A DNA stretch of 64,000 nucleotides from CAZAQV01 sp964487255. Its GTDB lineage: Bacteria > Myxococcota_A > Polyangia > Polyangiales > CAZAQV01. The stretch spans positions 1-64,000 of the forward strand of contig CAZAQV010000023.1 in the NCBI GenBank assembly GCA_964487255.1. The letters are read 5' to 3'. The translations under genes were made by a program, and so were the position numbers. The notes beneath the pieces were generated by a model. It searched no databases. It saw nothing but the letters and a program-made list of their open reading frames with translations, and was not told the origin of the DNA. Each line of letters starts with the position of its first letter. Within the stretch, counting starts at the first letter, position 1. Below, one piece after another: positions 34,683-42,726 of the stretch.

Positions 34683-35253
34683 GCTCGAGTTTGGAGCACT
34701 TTGGGCGTATTCGCCGAGGGGCACCAACCCGGCATCGCGAACGTCCCAGAGGATTGTGCGAGAGGGAATCAAGCAGCTGCGAAAGCCGATGATCCAAGGA
34801 CATCGACGTGACGTCGTAGTTCGCGCCGCAGAGATGATCGAGGAGCGTTACCTCGAGTTGTTTGAGGGACTGTTCGGGCCGGAGCGCCTTCTCGTGCCCG
34901 TTCCTCGTAGTGCTCCGATGCAAGAGAACACGGTGTGGCCGTCTCTTGCCATTTGTCAGGCACTGCAATCACGTGGGCTCGGCAGGGTTTATCCCATTCT
35001 TGAGAGAACCAAGCGCGTTCCCAGCTCGGCCAAGAGCGAACAGCGCCCCAAGTGGACTGAACATCGGGACACGATGCGCTGCAAGCAAACGCTCTTGCCT
35101 GGCGACGAGATTACTCTTGTCGATGATGTCATCACGTTGGGTGCGACGGTTCTAGGTGCAGCTGCTTCGCTTCTCGACTCTCATCGAGAGGTTACGATTC
35201 GCGCTTTTGCGCTGGCTCGCACCCTCGGCATCCGACGATCTTGGGGCGTGTAA
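34660..35253 (+). CDS. ComF-like phosphoribosyltransferase
   Basis: 197 residues. It has RLLVPVPRSAPM, the ComF-like substrate-side loop, and the type I PRTase PRPP motif EITLVDDVITLGATVLGA near residue 150. It lacks the N-terminal zinc ribbon of true ComF. The ATG at 34660 lies inside the end of the dprA-like gene, so the two are translationally coupled. Its stop at 35253 is within the first palindrome of the pair at 35247-35307. The substrate is unknown; nucleotide salvage or modification is possible. Confidence 0.8.
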   Translation: MSKPSLSKLEFGALWAYSPRGTNPASRTSQRIVREGIKQLRKPMIQGHRRDVVVRAAEMIEERYLELFEGLFGPERLLVPVPRSAPMQENTVWPSLAICQALQSRGLGRVYPILERTKRVPSSAKSEQRPKWTEHRDTMRCKQTLLPGDEITLVDDVITLGATVLGAAASLLDSHREVTIRAFALARTLGIRRSWGV

Positions 35254-35307
35254 AGTCGTCTTTACACGCGCGTATAGATGTCTGGACAATGTAAAGACGT
35301 CTGTACA
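35247..35307. promoter_or_regulatory. two palindromic operator-like sites
   Basis: A 22-bp palindrome at 35247-35268 (CGTGTAAAG, four bases, CTTTACACG) and TGTAAAGACGTCTGTACA at 35290-35307 share the form TGTAAAG-NCGT-CTTTACA. Centres are 41 bases apart, close to four helical turns. They precede the DNA-binding-like gene at 35317, which may bind them. The first could also form a hairpin ending the dprA-PRTase transcript, but no T-run follows. Confidence 0.7.
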
Positions 35308-35316
35308 CGATGCGTC

Positions 35317-35952
35317 ATGCCTTCTTCGGTCGACAGATTGGCTGTTCGCGCGATTGCGAACGTTGCAAAGAATAAGAAACGTGCAGAGGCGCTGGTTTCA
35401 GACGTGCGCAAGCGCTCAGACCGGATGGCGGACGATGCGCATGCGATCGGCACGGCGCTCAGCAAGCTTTCGGACCCAGCGTTGTACCAGGCGCTGGGCT
35501 ACAAGAACTTTGGCGAACTACTGAAGCGCGAGAAGCTGATGAGTCGCATGCAGGCGCATAAGCTCATCGCGGTGGCGGAGACGTACTCGAAAAAGGACCT
35601 CAAGGAGCTTGGCTTCGAAAAGGCCTACGCGCTCATTTCGTACGTGGAGGCGACGCCGGCCAGTGACTTGGCGGTCAACTTGTTTCGCGCCAACGCACGC
35701 ATTGGAAACAAGTATGTCAACAGCATGACGGTCAAGGCGATCAACGATGCGGCCAGGCGTGTGCGCCGGGCGACCGATCAGGGCCATGCGCGCTCGGGTC
35801 CGGAGAAAATCGCGCGTTCGGCTGCACGAAAGCTACAAGCCCGTTTGCGCAAGGTGGGCGTCAAGCTCGCCAAAGTTCGCGCCGTCCGACGCGACGACAA
35901 GTGGAAGCTTCAGCTCGAGCTCGACGTCAACGACGCCGGCAAACTGGGGTAG
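35317..35952 (+). CDS. putative DNA-binding protein
   Basis: 211 residues from ATG 35317. The middle (LGYKNFGELLKREKLMSRMQ, AHKLIAVAETYSKKDLKELG) resembles a phage/KilA-type HTH that follows a short alpha-helical lead, as in proteins with a SMSRSQAYRLI motif. The C-terminal 80 residues are very basic (Arg/Lys-rich) and may bind nucleic acid. It lies just after the paired palindromes and may be their repressor. The third member of the dprA, PRTase, regulator group; function unknown. Confidence 0.6.
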   Translation: MPSSVDRLAVRAIANVAKNKKRAEALVSDVRKRSDRMADDAHAIGTALSKLSDPALYQALGYKNFGELLKREKLMSRMQAHKLIAVAETYSKKDLKELGFEKAYALISYVEATPASDLAVNLFRANARIGNKYVNSMTVKAINDAARRVRRATDQGHARSGPEKIARSAARKLQARLRKVGVKLAKVRAVRRDDKWKLQLELDVNDAGKLG

Positions 35953-36005
35953 CGAGCCCGCTTCGCCGAGGCCACGCCGAAGCTTCAGCGGAGGAGGGGC
36001 GAAGG

Positions 36006-36425
36006 CTAGTCGATCGATACGGGGAAGTTTTGCGCGCTGAAGCTAAACTCGCTTGGCGCGACGCCGCTTTCGTATGCCCAATAGAAGAGGGCGATCCAGG
36101 TTTCTTCACTGATGGTAAAGCTTCGCTCGAGCGTGACACCGGTGTCGCTTTGCGCCTCTAGGGTGTGATCGCCAGGCAAGATGAAGAACTCGAACTTGTG
36201 CAGCGTGTGCTGGTCTTCGACATCGAAGTTGCCTTCGATGATGTGCGTTCCGTCGATGCTCACATCGATGAACACGCAGTCGTCTTTGAAGCTTTGGTTG
36301 GAAAGCACCATGTGAAAGGGCAGGGCGCCTTCGTCGGTCGGCTGCGCAAGCTCGCCAATTTTCGCCGGTTCGGTCGCGCAACCCATCAGCATCCACAGCA
36401 GCGATACAAAGACCAAGCGAGTCAT
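36006..36425 (-). CDS. small lipoprotein of unknown function
   Basis: 139 residues from ATG 36425 (the frame is open further upstream without coding character). MTRLVFVSLLWMLMGC is a clean lipoprotein signal. The mature domain has beta-type sequence and one PEGA-like feature, PGDHTLEAQSDTGV. It may sit on the outer membrane. Convergent with the regulator gene at 35317. Confidence 0.7.
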   Translation of the reverse strand: MTRLVFVSLLWMLMGCATEPAKIGELAQPTDEGALPFHMVLSNQSFKDDCVFIDVSIDGTHIIEGNFDVEDQHTLHKFEFFILPGDHTLEAQSDTGVTLERSFTISEETWIALFYWAYESGVAPSEFSFSAQNFPVSID

Positions 36426-36450
36426 CCTCAAGCCTAGCATCTCACTCGTG

Positions 36451-36642
36451 CTACAGCGTGTCTCACGATCCAACACATCTTCGAAGGTATCCGATCCGGA
36501 CGGCAGGCGGCCGTGGATAGATTGAACAATCGGGATCGGCGAGCGCATCGTGGAGCAATGAATCGCGCTTGATCCAAGTGAGCGATTCCGTGCACTTCCG
36601 TGGTCAAAATGAACTTGTGATAGTTCGTGAGACAGCGTGTAG
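36451..36642. mobile_element. MITE-like element with 18-bp terminal inverted repeats
   Basis: 192 bases between the ends CTACAGCGTGTCTCACGA (36451-36468) and the complement of CTACACGCTGTCTCACGA (36625-36642). The two ends pair with two mismatches. No ORF of note inside. A lone right end of the same type lies at 58003-58020. It sits between a lipoprotein gene and the hsdR fragment. Confidence 0.7.
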
Positions 36643-36704
36643 CGCTTGATTTGCCTGTGTGGCGATAGTCCTTCCATGACGCATTGGGTACACTGCTCGG
36701 CGAC

Positions 36705-37589
36705 ATGGGGGCGCCTGAGCGGTCACTGAACTTTCGCTTCTTGGAAAAGAAGCACCCGCAACTGGCGCGGCTGGGCGCGATTGCGGAGCAGTCGTTTCTG
36801 CTCGACCCCAACACCTGCCTCATGAAGCTGCGCCAGCTCGGCGAGGTGCTGACCAAAGAGCTGGCTGTGCATACCGGTCTTTACGAGTACGAGGGCATGG
36901 ACCAGGCCGCTCGCATTCGTTTGCTGGAGAGCCAGAGCATCATCAACGAGGACCTGGCGCGCCACCTTCATTCTCTTCGGCGCATCGGTAACGAGGCGGT
37001 GCATGCGCTCGTTGGCAGCGAACGCGAGGCGATCAACCAGCTTCGCATCGCTTGGCGCTTTGCCATCTTCTTTCACAAGACCGTCGATCGACCTTCTGGC
37101 TTCAAGCCGGGCGCCTTCGTGCCGCCCGCCGCGCCCAAAGACACCTCCGCCGAGCTACTGGCCGAGCTTCAAGCACTGCGTGAACAAGCCGTCAAGGCCA
37201 AAGAGTCGGCCGAGCAAGCCAAGGAACTGGCCGAGTACAACGCCGAACTAGCCAGCGACTACGAAAAGAAGCTCCAAGAAGCCGAGGCGGCGCGCATCGC
37301 GACCGAAAAGCTCTTCGATGAAAACGAAGCGGCCCACCAGGCCCAACTCGAAAAGGCGCTGGCCAAGGCGGACGCCGACCGACGCTCTTATGCGCAGACG
37401 GAGATCAAGGCGTTCAAGAAGGCAGCTGCCAAGGCGCAGGCCGAGCACGACCCTTCCGAAGCCGAGACGCGCGTGCTCATCGACCAGCAGCTTCGCGACG
37501 CGGGTTGGGAAGCCGACAGCCAAGCTGTGACGCACGCGAAGGGCGTTCGCCCACAGAAGGGCAAGAACCTGGCGATCGCCGAGTGGTGA
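36705..37589 (+). pseudogene. truncated type I restriction HsdR (N-terminal part)
   Basis: 295 residues from ATG 36705. It has the N-terminal DUF4145-like helical domain found in type I R subunits (DPNTCLMKLRQLGEVLTKEL, LHSLRRIGNEAVHAL), a coiled coil, and then EAETRVLIDQQLRDAGWEAD ... KGKNLAIAEW. The last part is the very beginning of the HsdR nuclease domain. The frame ends just there, where a REP-like repeat begins. No helicase, hsdM or hsdS is nearby, so it is a dead fragment. Confidence 0.85.
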
Positions 37590-37604
37590 GTCAGGGGGGA
37601 GTCA

Positions 37605-37675
37605 GGGGACGGTGTTCGTCATTTTGGTGGATGGGGCTGTTGATAAAGCTTTCGGTGCAAAAGGAAGAGGATCGT
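37605..37675. repeat. REP-like repeat, family A (variant copy)
   Basis: Begins GGGGACGGTGTTC, has ATGGGGCTGTTG in the middle and ends AGAGGATCGT. It lacks the inner CGTCATTTTGACG hairpin in perfect form and the final CCCC. It abuts the truncated end of the hsdR fragment. Other copies: 39464, 52874, 56757, 57697 and 58590. Confidence 0.75.
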
Positions 37676-37677
37676 TA

Positions 37678-38169
37678 ATGGGCTTTGGCTACGAGGCGTG
37701 GCGGCTTGGAGTCGTCTTCACTCATAGTGGCGGAGACGATATAGCTCGGAGAGTGAAGACTTACGACGTTGCTGAGCCTCGAGACCCTACGTTGTTTTCT
37801 CGCTGCCTAGAGCGCGCTGAGGGAATCGTTGGATTTGCGGGATTTGCAGAGCGTTCATGGCAGGACTGCTCAGATTGGTTCAAGCCAATCGCTGCACATC
37901 GCGTTTCGTCGACGAGGACTTTGAAATGGCCGGGGACCGAAGTCTTTTCCGAGGATCAGAGCGCAATCTTTCATGTCTTCCGGGTGAATGGGAAGCTCAT
38001 CGAATGGCTGCAGTCGCAGGCGCGGCACTTGCTCGACTTCGGGGACCATCGGCCTGAAGACTTCTGTCTATTGCGAGAGGACAGGTCTCCCTGGCTAACC
38101 ACGATCACACACGAAGAGGACATCTACTTCGAGCTTTCTGACGAAGAGTTCGAGTCCCTCGTTAGCTAG
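37678..38169 (+). CDS. hypothetical protein, immunity-like
   Basis: 163 residues from ATG 37678 (upstream frame runs through the repeat). No signal or membrane segment. Aromatic and acidic composition, ending in TTITHEEDIYFELSDEEFES, which has the look of small cytoplasmic immunity or anti-toxin proteins; I do not recognise a family. It is boxed between a family A repeat and a MITE-like element, so it may be cargo. Confidence 0.5.
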   Translation: MGFGYEAWRLGVVFTHSGGDDIARRVKTYDVAEPRDPTLFSRCLERAEGIVGFAGFAERSWQDCSDWFKPIAAHRVSSTRTLKWPGTEVFSEDQSAIFHVFRVNGKLIEWLQSQARHLLDFGDHRPEDFCLLREDRSPWLTTITHEEDIYFELSDEEFESLVS

Positions 38170-38170
38170 C

Positions 38171-38342
38171 GTGCCATGGACCGGCAATCCAACTCGCTGA
38201 GATCGCTGGGGTCGTGGAAGGAACCGCGACGAAAGTGCTCGGGCGAGGCAACTACTCAGCGGGCTATGGTTCGTCGCCTTTCGTCGCCTTTCGTCGAAGC
38301 TACTCAGGCATTCCGGCAACTTGGACCTACGGTGCATGGCAC
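38171..38342. mobile_element. MITE-like element, GTGCCATG family, copy 1
   Basis: 172 bases with ends GTGCCATGGACCG and the complement of GTGCCATGCACCG. Copy 2 is at 51523-51684. The inside is about 92% identical between the copies, apart from a 10-base tandem duplication here (GTCGCCTTTC twice). One frame reads LAEIAGVVEGTATKVLGR, which resembles a sigma-70 region 4 type HTH. No transposase inside. Confidence 0.8.
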
Positions 38343-38363
38343 GCAATGTAACGAGCCACGGAC

Positions 38364-39167
38364 TTAGTGCCGTGAGCTAAGCACGTCAGTCATACGGGCG
38401 GGGTGGTCTGTGACGAGACCGTCGACCCCGAGATCGAGTAGCCTGGTCATCTCGTCGGGCTCGTTGATAGTCCAGACGTGGACCTGCACGCCGTGGCGGT
38501 GGGCGTGTTCGACCAGCGCAGGCGTGACGAGCGGCTGGCCAGCAAAGTAGGGCGGGATCTGTAGCGCCATCGGGCCCGGTGGCGGCGGGTCGCCGGTGAC
38601 CATCGAGCGCACGAAACCGGCGACGTCGCCCTGGCTGGCACCCAGGGCGGGCTCCAAGCCGAGTGAGGCGACGTGGGTCCGCAATCGATGCATCACGGCA
38701 TCGTCGCCCGAAGTGAGCAGCGTGTGATCGAGGCGGCCTGCATCGCAGACCACGGCTACGGTGTGTTCGACCAAACCTGGTAAATCCTCCTTGAGTTCGA
38801 GGTTCAGCCGCGCGAAGGGAAGGGCGTCGAAGACCTCCTGGAGGGTGGGAATGCAATGCCCGCGGCCGCGTTCTGGATGTGTTCGTCCGCCGTCGCGCGA
38901 AAAACGGTACCCGGCGTCGAGGCGCTGGAGGTCGGCGAGATCGAACTCGGCGACGCGACCCGTACCGTCGCTCACGCGCGCAACGTCGTCGTCGTGAATC
39001 AGGACCGGCACGCCGTCGCGGGTGAGGTGGACGTCCGACTCGAGGATCACGGCACCCTCGGCCAGGCCCCTCGCGAAGGAGGCCAGTGTGTTTTCGGGTG
39101 CCTCTCCGGCGGCACCCCGGTGACCGATCACCAGCGGGGTTGGAAGGTCGAAGAACGGATGCGGCAC
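38364..39167 (-). CDS. glycerophosphodiester phosphodiesterase
   Basis: 267 residues from GTG 39167. GDPD TIM-barrel motifs are present: VIGHRGAAGEAPENTLASF near residue 14, ILESDVHLTRDGVPVLIHDD with the metal-binding Glu/Asp and second His, LNLELKED near 120, and VQVHVWTINEP ... GVDGLVTDHP at the end. No signal peptide, so probably cytoplasmic. It hydrolyses glycerophosphodiesters to glycerol-3-phosphate and an alcohol. It lies alone among repeats. Confidence 0.92.
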   Translation of the reverse strand: MPHPFFDLPTPLVIGHRGAAGEAPENTLASFARGLAEGAVILESDVHLTRDGVPVLIHDDDVARVSDGTGRVAEFDLADLQRLDAGYRFSRDGGRTHPERGRGHCIPTLQEVFDALPFARLNLELKEDLPGLVEHTVAVVCDAGRLDHTLLTSGDDAVMHRLRTHVASLGLEPALGASQGDVAGFVRSMVTGDPPPPGPMALQIPPYFAGQPLVTPALVEHAHRHGVQVHVWTINEPDEMTRLLDLGVDGLVTDHPARMTDVLSSRH

Positions 39168-39213
39168 TCGACTACGGTAGCAGGACTTTGGGGACGATCT
39201 TCGTCAGGTGTGT

Positions 39214-39429
39214 TCAGGGCTCGTTGTGTGCGGGTGGGGTGAGGTCGGGCCAGGCGTTTTTGCGTGTGGCGTAGGCCCAAGCGAAGGCGAGTGCGAGCGC
39301 GAGCACGGCCCCGATGACGAGCACGGCAAGCCACCGCTCCGTGCGTCCAGAGGTTGGCAGAGAAACGGCGTCTTCGTTCTCATCAGTGCGAGGCGGTTCG
39401 CGAATGTCGGAGTCCCTCACGCTGCTCAT
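39214..39429 (-). CDS. 71-residue single-pass membrane protein, copy 1 of 3
   Basis: An acidic N-terminus (SSVRDSDIREPPRTDENEDA), then WLAVLVIGAVLALALAFAWA as one membrane helix, then YATRKNAWPDLTPPAHNEP. A second intact copy at 55227-55442 differs at only six of 71 positions, and a truncated third is at 52038-52163. A hairpin-forming GGGGACGGTCCTC-type block precedes the 3' end of the module in the other copies; here it is shortened (39190-39205). Function unknown. Confidence 0.6.
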   Translation of the reverse strand: MSSVRDSDIREPPRTDENEDAVSLPTSGRTERWLAVLVIGAVLALALAFAWAYATRKNAWPDLTPPAHNEP

Positions 39430-39463
39430 TCTATCCACTTGCCGACCGAGCGCCATGCACTTG

Positions 39464-39548
39464 GGGGGCACGGTGTTCTTCATTTCGTCATTTTGACGGA
39501 TGGTGCTGTTGGCAAACCTTTCGATGCGAACAGAAGAGGATCGTCCCC
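39464..39548. repeat. REP-like repeat, family A
   Basis: Starts GGGGCACGGTGTTC, contains the hairpin CGTCATTTTGACG, and ends GAGGATCGTCCCC. About 85 bases. Lies just upstream of the RAYT relic. Confidence 0.8.
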
Positions 39549-39839
39549 CAACCACTTTAAGTCCCACTTTGGCGGGACACGACGGAACAGCACGAGCTCT
39601 ACCTCCGGTTCCTCGCAGCTTCGGGTCGCAAGCCGCGATGCACAGATAGCGCGTAGCGCGTAACAATCCTTCCGGGGGACTGTGTTTCGGGAGCCCCGAA
39701 GCGAATGTCCGCGTGATAAATCGGCGGCGAATTGGCGTCTGCCGGCGGCGTGTATCTGGCGTTTAGTTCTTGGCGATGGTGGAATCGCCTGTGTTTGCGC
39801 CTGCAAGGGCCGGGCACGGGCTTTGCTCATCAATCGCGG

Positions 39840-40638
39840 GTGACGCTAGCCCGCAGAACTCTCGAATACGAAACTGTGCTCATAACGCGACGTTGCATTG
39901 GCCGACAGTTTTTCCTGCGGCCCGATAGAAACGCAAACCAAATCTTTCTCTATTGCCTCGCGCTCGCTGCAAAAAGGAATGGCGTCATCGTCCACGCTGT
40001 CACGGTGATGAGCAACCACTATCACGTGGTACTGACCGACCCCTTGGGTAAGCGGTCTGACCTTGTCGAAAAAATGAATGCCGATATCGCAAAAGCGATT
40101 CAAGCATGGTGAAGTTTCACCAGGTCAGGACCACACCGCTGCTTATCTGAGAACTCCGCTGCTTATCTGAGGCTCTTTGCAGCGCCAAGATGCGCACCGT
40201 GTTGTCCGGTGAACCGAGCGGTCGACGCAGGCGTGCGTCTTGCGTGCGCATTCATGTGGCGCAAAGGTCGTCCGCGGCTTCAAATGCTTCGTTGAGTGCA
40301 TCTTCATCGGCACGCAGGTGACGTTTCAGATGCGATATCTCCCGCAAGCGAGCGTTTTAGAGAACGACAATCACGAGTCCCCCGGAAGGATTGCCAGGAA
40401 GGATTGCCAGTACTACTGCCGTAAGGACAACCCAACTTGGCCGCCAAAGGTGACGTTGCAGCTCACGGTGCCACCTGAGCACGAGCCTGATGATTTTCGA
40501 AGCGCTTTGCGAGCTGAAGTGCGCGCTCGGCAAAACACGGCCCGCGAAAACGAAAGGGCACGGTCAGCCTCATGCCAAGCCCCGGGACCGCTCTACGATG
40601 CTCCCAACCACCAATTGCAGCCACCTCTCATCCGCTAA
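39840..40638 (+). pseudogene. REP-associated tyrosine transposase (RAYT) relic
   Basis: The first part, to a stop at 40112, reads LITRRCIGRQFFLRPDRNAN, FLYCLALAAKRNG, VIVHAVTVMSNHYHVVLTDP: the N-terminal half of a Y1/HUH RAYT with its HYH metal motif. The C-terminal part continues in another frame from about 40240 (WPPKVTLQLTVPPEHEPDDF, RSALRAEVRARQNTA). The middle, with the nicking Tyr, is disrupted. Short tandem repeats (CGCTGCTTATCTGAG twice at 40136-40172) mark the break. It may once have moved the family A repeats. 40639-40812 holds a 14-base tandem repeat and nothing else I can support; 39549-39839 has no supported feature. Confidence 0.8.
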
Positions 40639-40812
40639 CCCGGGAAGGATCTCCTCCTCATGAAAATCAAGTCTGCGGCCAAGAAGATGTCCGCACCCTG
40701 GAAAGAATTGCTTAGTGGCGAATCGGCAGTGGCGAATCGGTAACCTCGTCGGCCAATTGCGAATAGGATTGAACACTACGGAGCGTTGGCTTAGAATTCT
40801 GCCGGGCGACTC

Positions 40813-42726
40813 GTGTTTGGTGGTGGTGTGAAGAAGAAGAAGAGGACCTCTTCGAGCTACGTCGCGAGTTCAAGTCGTTTTCAGGTTCTCGTGAAATGGG
40901 CCAAGGGCGGCATGGCTGAGGTCTTTCTCGCGCGACATCTTGGCAGTGGCGGCTTTGACAAGCTCGTCGCACTCAAGGTCCTTGGCCAGGAATTTGCCGA
41001 GGATCCCGACTTCCACCGCATGTTTTTGCAGGAAGTAAAGGTAGCATCTCTACTCAACCATCCCAATATCGTCCAGACCATCGGCTCGGGGGAACTGGGT
41101 GGACGTCCCTATATGGTGATGGAGTTTGTTGAGGGTGAGGTGCTCTCGCGCTTCGCAGGTACAATCCTTAAGAAGGAGGGTACCTTTCCGGTTCCGTTGG
41201 CGTTGTGGATAGCGAAGCAGGTGGCTGATGCGCTTCACTATGCACACACGTTCAAAGACTTTTCCGGAACTCCACTTCACTTCGTTCATCGTGACGTAAC
41301 CCCTTCAAATATCGCGATCACCCGAGATGGACGGGTGAAGCTTCTCGACTTCGGCATCGCGAAGTACGCAACACAGGCTCACGTTACAAAGGTAGGCACA
41401 ATCAAAGGAAAGCTACGGTATCTAGCACCCGAGCAAACCCAGACTGGACCGGTTGACCACCGCGCCGACATTTACGCTCTTGGCGTCACACTCTGGCAAC
41501 TCTTGACAGGAAAAAAAAGGTTCCAGGAGAGCAACGAAGCACAGATAATTACACGCATTGTCAATGACGATATGTCTCCGCCGTCGGCGTGTGGGGCTTC
41601 GTGTAATAGTGAACTGGATCGGATCGTCTTGCGGGCGGTCGAGCGAGATCCGGCCAGACGTTTTCAAACGGCTCAGGAATTTGCACATGAACTGGATGCT
41701 TATCTCAAAGCACACGCACCGGGCTACGATGCACCAGAGATCATTCGTAACCTAAATGGGCGCTTTTTTCACGCTCGATGGGAACGGATTCGCGAGATAC
41801 TTTCAAATCCGGACCGCGCGATTGAAGTTGGTGATGGTGATAGCTTACCACCAATGCAAACGTCGCCGCTCAAAGGTTTTCTAAGTGCGTCGACCAGCCG
41901 ATCATCGCTGCTCGGAGATGAAGGAACAAGTGAACACTTCGGTGAAGAAACCGCACGCTCGACTCAAGACAAAAAACGTCTGGTGTTGTTACTCATTGGA
42001 GCCTCGATTCTTGTGGTAGGGCTTGGTGTGGGGTTTGGAACCTGGGTGGGAGACTCAAACGAAACGTCGACAGAACCGGCAACCAACGAGCTTGAAGGGG
42101 CTTTGTCGACCCAAACGGAAGTCGCCAGTTCGTTCGGGACGCTAGACGTGCAAACGACCCCGGCGGGTGCGTCGGTCGTACTCGATGGAAAACCTTTTGC
42201 TGCACGCACACCCGTCGTTCTTCCGCAAATCAGCAGAGACATCTCCCATGAGCTGAAGTTGACCCTGAAAGGACACGTCCCGATCCACGAAACGATCGAA
42301 TTCGGAGAGAAGGAAAAAGTGACCATTTCGCGGCAGTTTGATCCAGCAACCGGCATGCTGCGTGTTCGATGTGATGGCCAAGCTTGCAATGTTCGGGTTG
42401 ACGGACGAGACATCGGACAAACTCCGATCGATGGGTATGAGATCCCCTCCTCCCACCCGGTTCAAGTTGAGCTACGCCAAGATGATAGGCTTGTTCACGA
42501 GCAAAGGCTTGTGGGCCGCCCTGGCCATGAGAGTCAGATCAGCTTCGGTGCTCCCAAGCTCTACAAGCCTCGTAAGCGCCGTAGGCCCAAGCAAAGTGAA
42601 CCTCCGACGGGCACTGCTAGGCTGCCCTCTTCCAATGAAAAGCCGAACGAGGCGGACGACGCGAAAGGAAGCGACGGCTCCGATAGCGACTTCGACTCCA
42701 ACCCTTATCTCAGGAGCAGTAAGTGA
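40813..42726 (+). CDS. Ser/Thr protein kinase with membrane anchor and PEGA-like domain
   Basis: 637 residues from GTG 40813 (a GTG at 40828 is also possible). Hanks-type kinase domain at 20-290: AKGGMAEVFLAR (loop), VALKVL (Lys), FVHRDVTPSNIAI (catalytic Asp), LLDFGIAKY (DFG), YLAPEQ (APE). One membrane helix follows near residue 400 (LLLIGASILVVGLGVGFGTW), so the C-terminal part is extracytoplasmic: a PEGA-like domain (GTLDVQTTPAGASVVLDGK) and a basic, low-complexity tail. A typical myxobacterial Pkn layout. First gene of a three-gene operon; its stop overlaps the next start (GTGA). Confidence 0.9.
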   Translation: MFGGGVKKKKRTSSSYVASSSRFQVLVKWAKGGMAEVFLARHLGSGGFDKLVALKVLGQEFAEDPDFHRMFLQEVKVASLLNHPNIVQTIGSGELGGRPYMVMEFVEGEVLSRFAGTILKKEGTFPVPLALWIAKQVADALHYAHTFKDFSGTPLHFVHRDVTPSNIAITRDGRVKLLDFGIAKYATQAHVTKVGTIKGKLRYLAPEQTQTGPVDHRADIYALGVTLWQLLTGKKRFQESNEAQIITRIVNDDMSPPSACGASCNSELDRIVLRAVERDPARRFQTAQEFAHELDAYLKAHAPGYDAPEIIRNLNGRFFHARWERIREILSNPDRAIEVGDGDSLPPMQTSPLKGFLSASTSRSSLLGDEGTSEHFGEETARSTQDKKRLVLLLIGASILVVGLGVGFGTWVGDSNETSTEPATNELEGALSTQTEVASSFGTLDVQTTPAGASVVLDGKPFAARTPVVLPQISRDISHELKLTLKGHVPIHETIEFGEKEKVTISRQFDPATGMLRVRCDGQACNVRVDGRDIGQTPIDGYEIPSSHPVQVELRQDDRLVHEQRLVGRPGHESQISFGAPKLYKPRKRRRPKQSEPPTGTARLPSSNEKPNEADDAKGSDGSDSDFDSNPYLRSSK

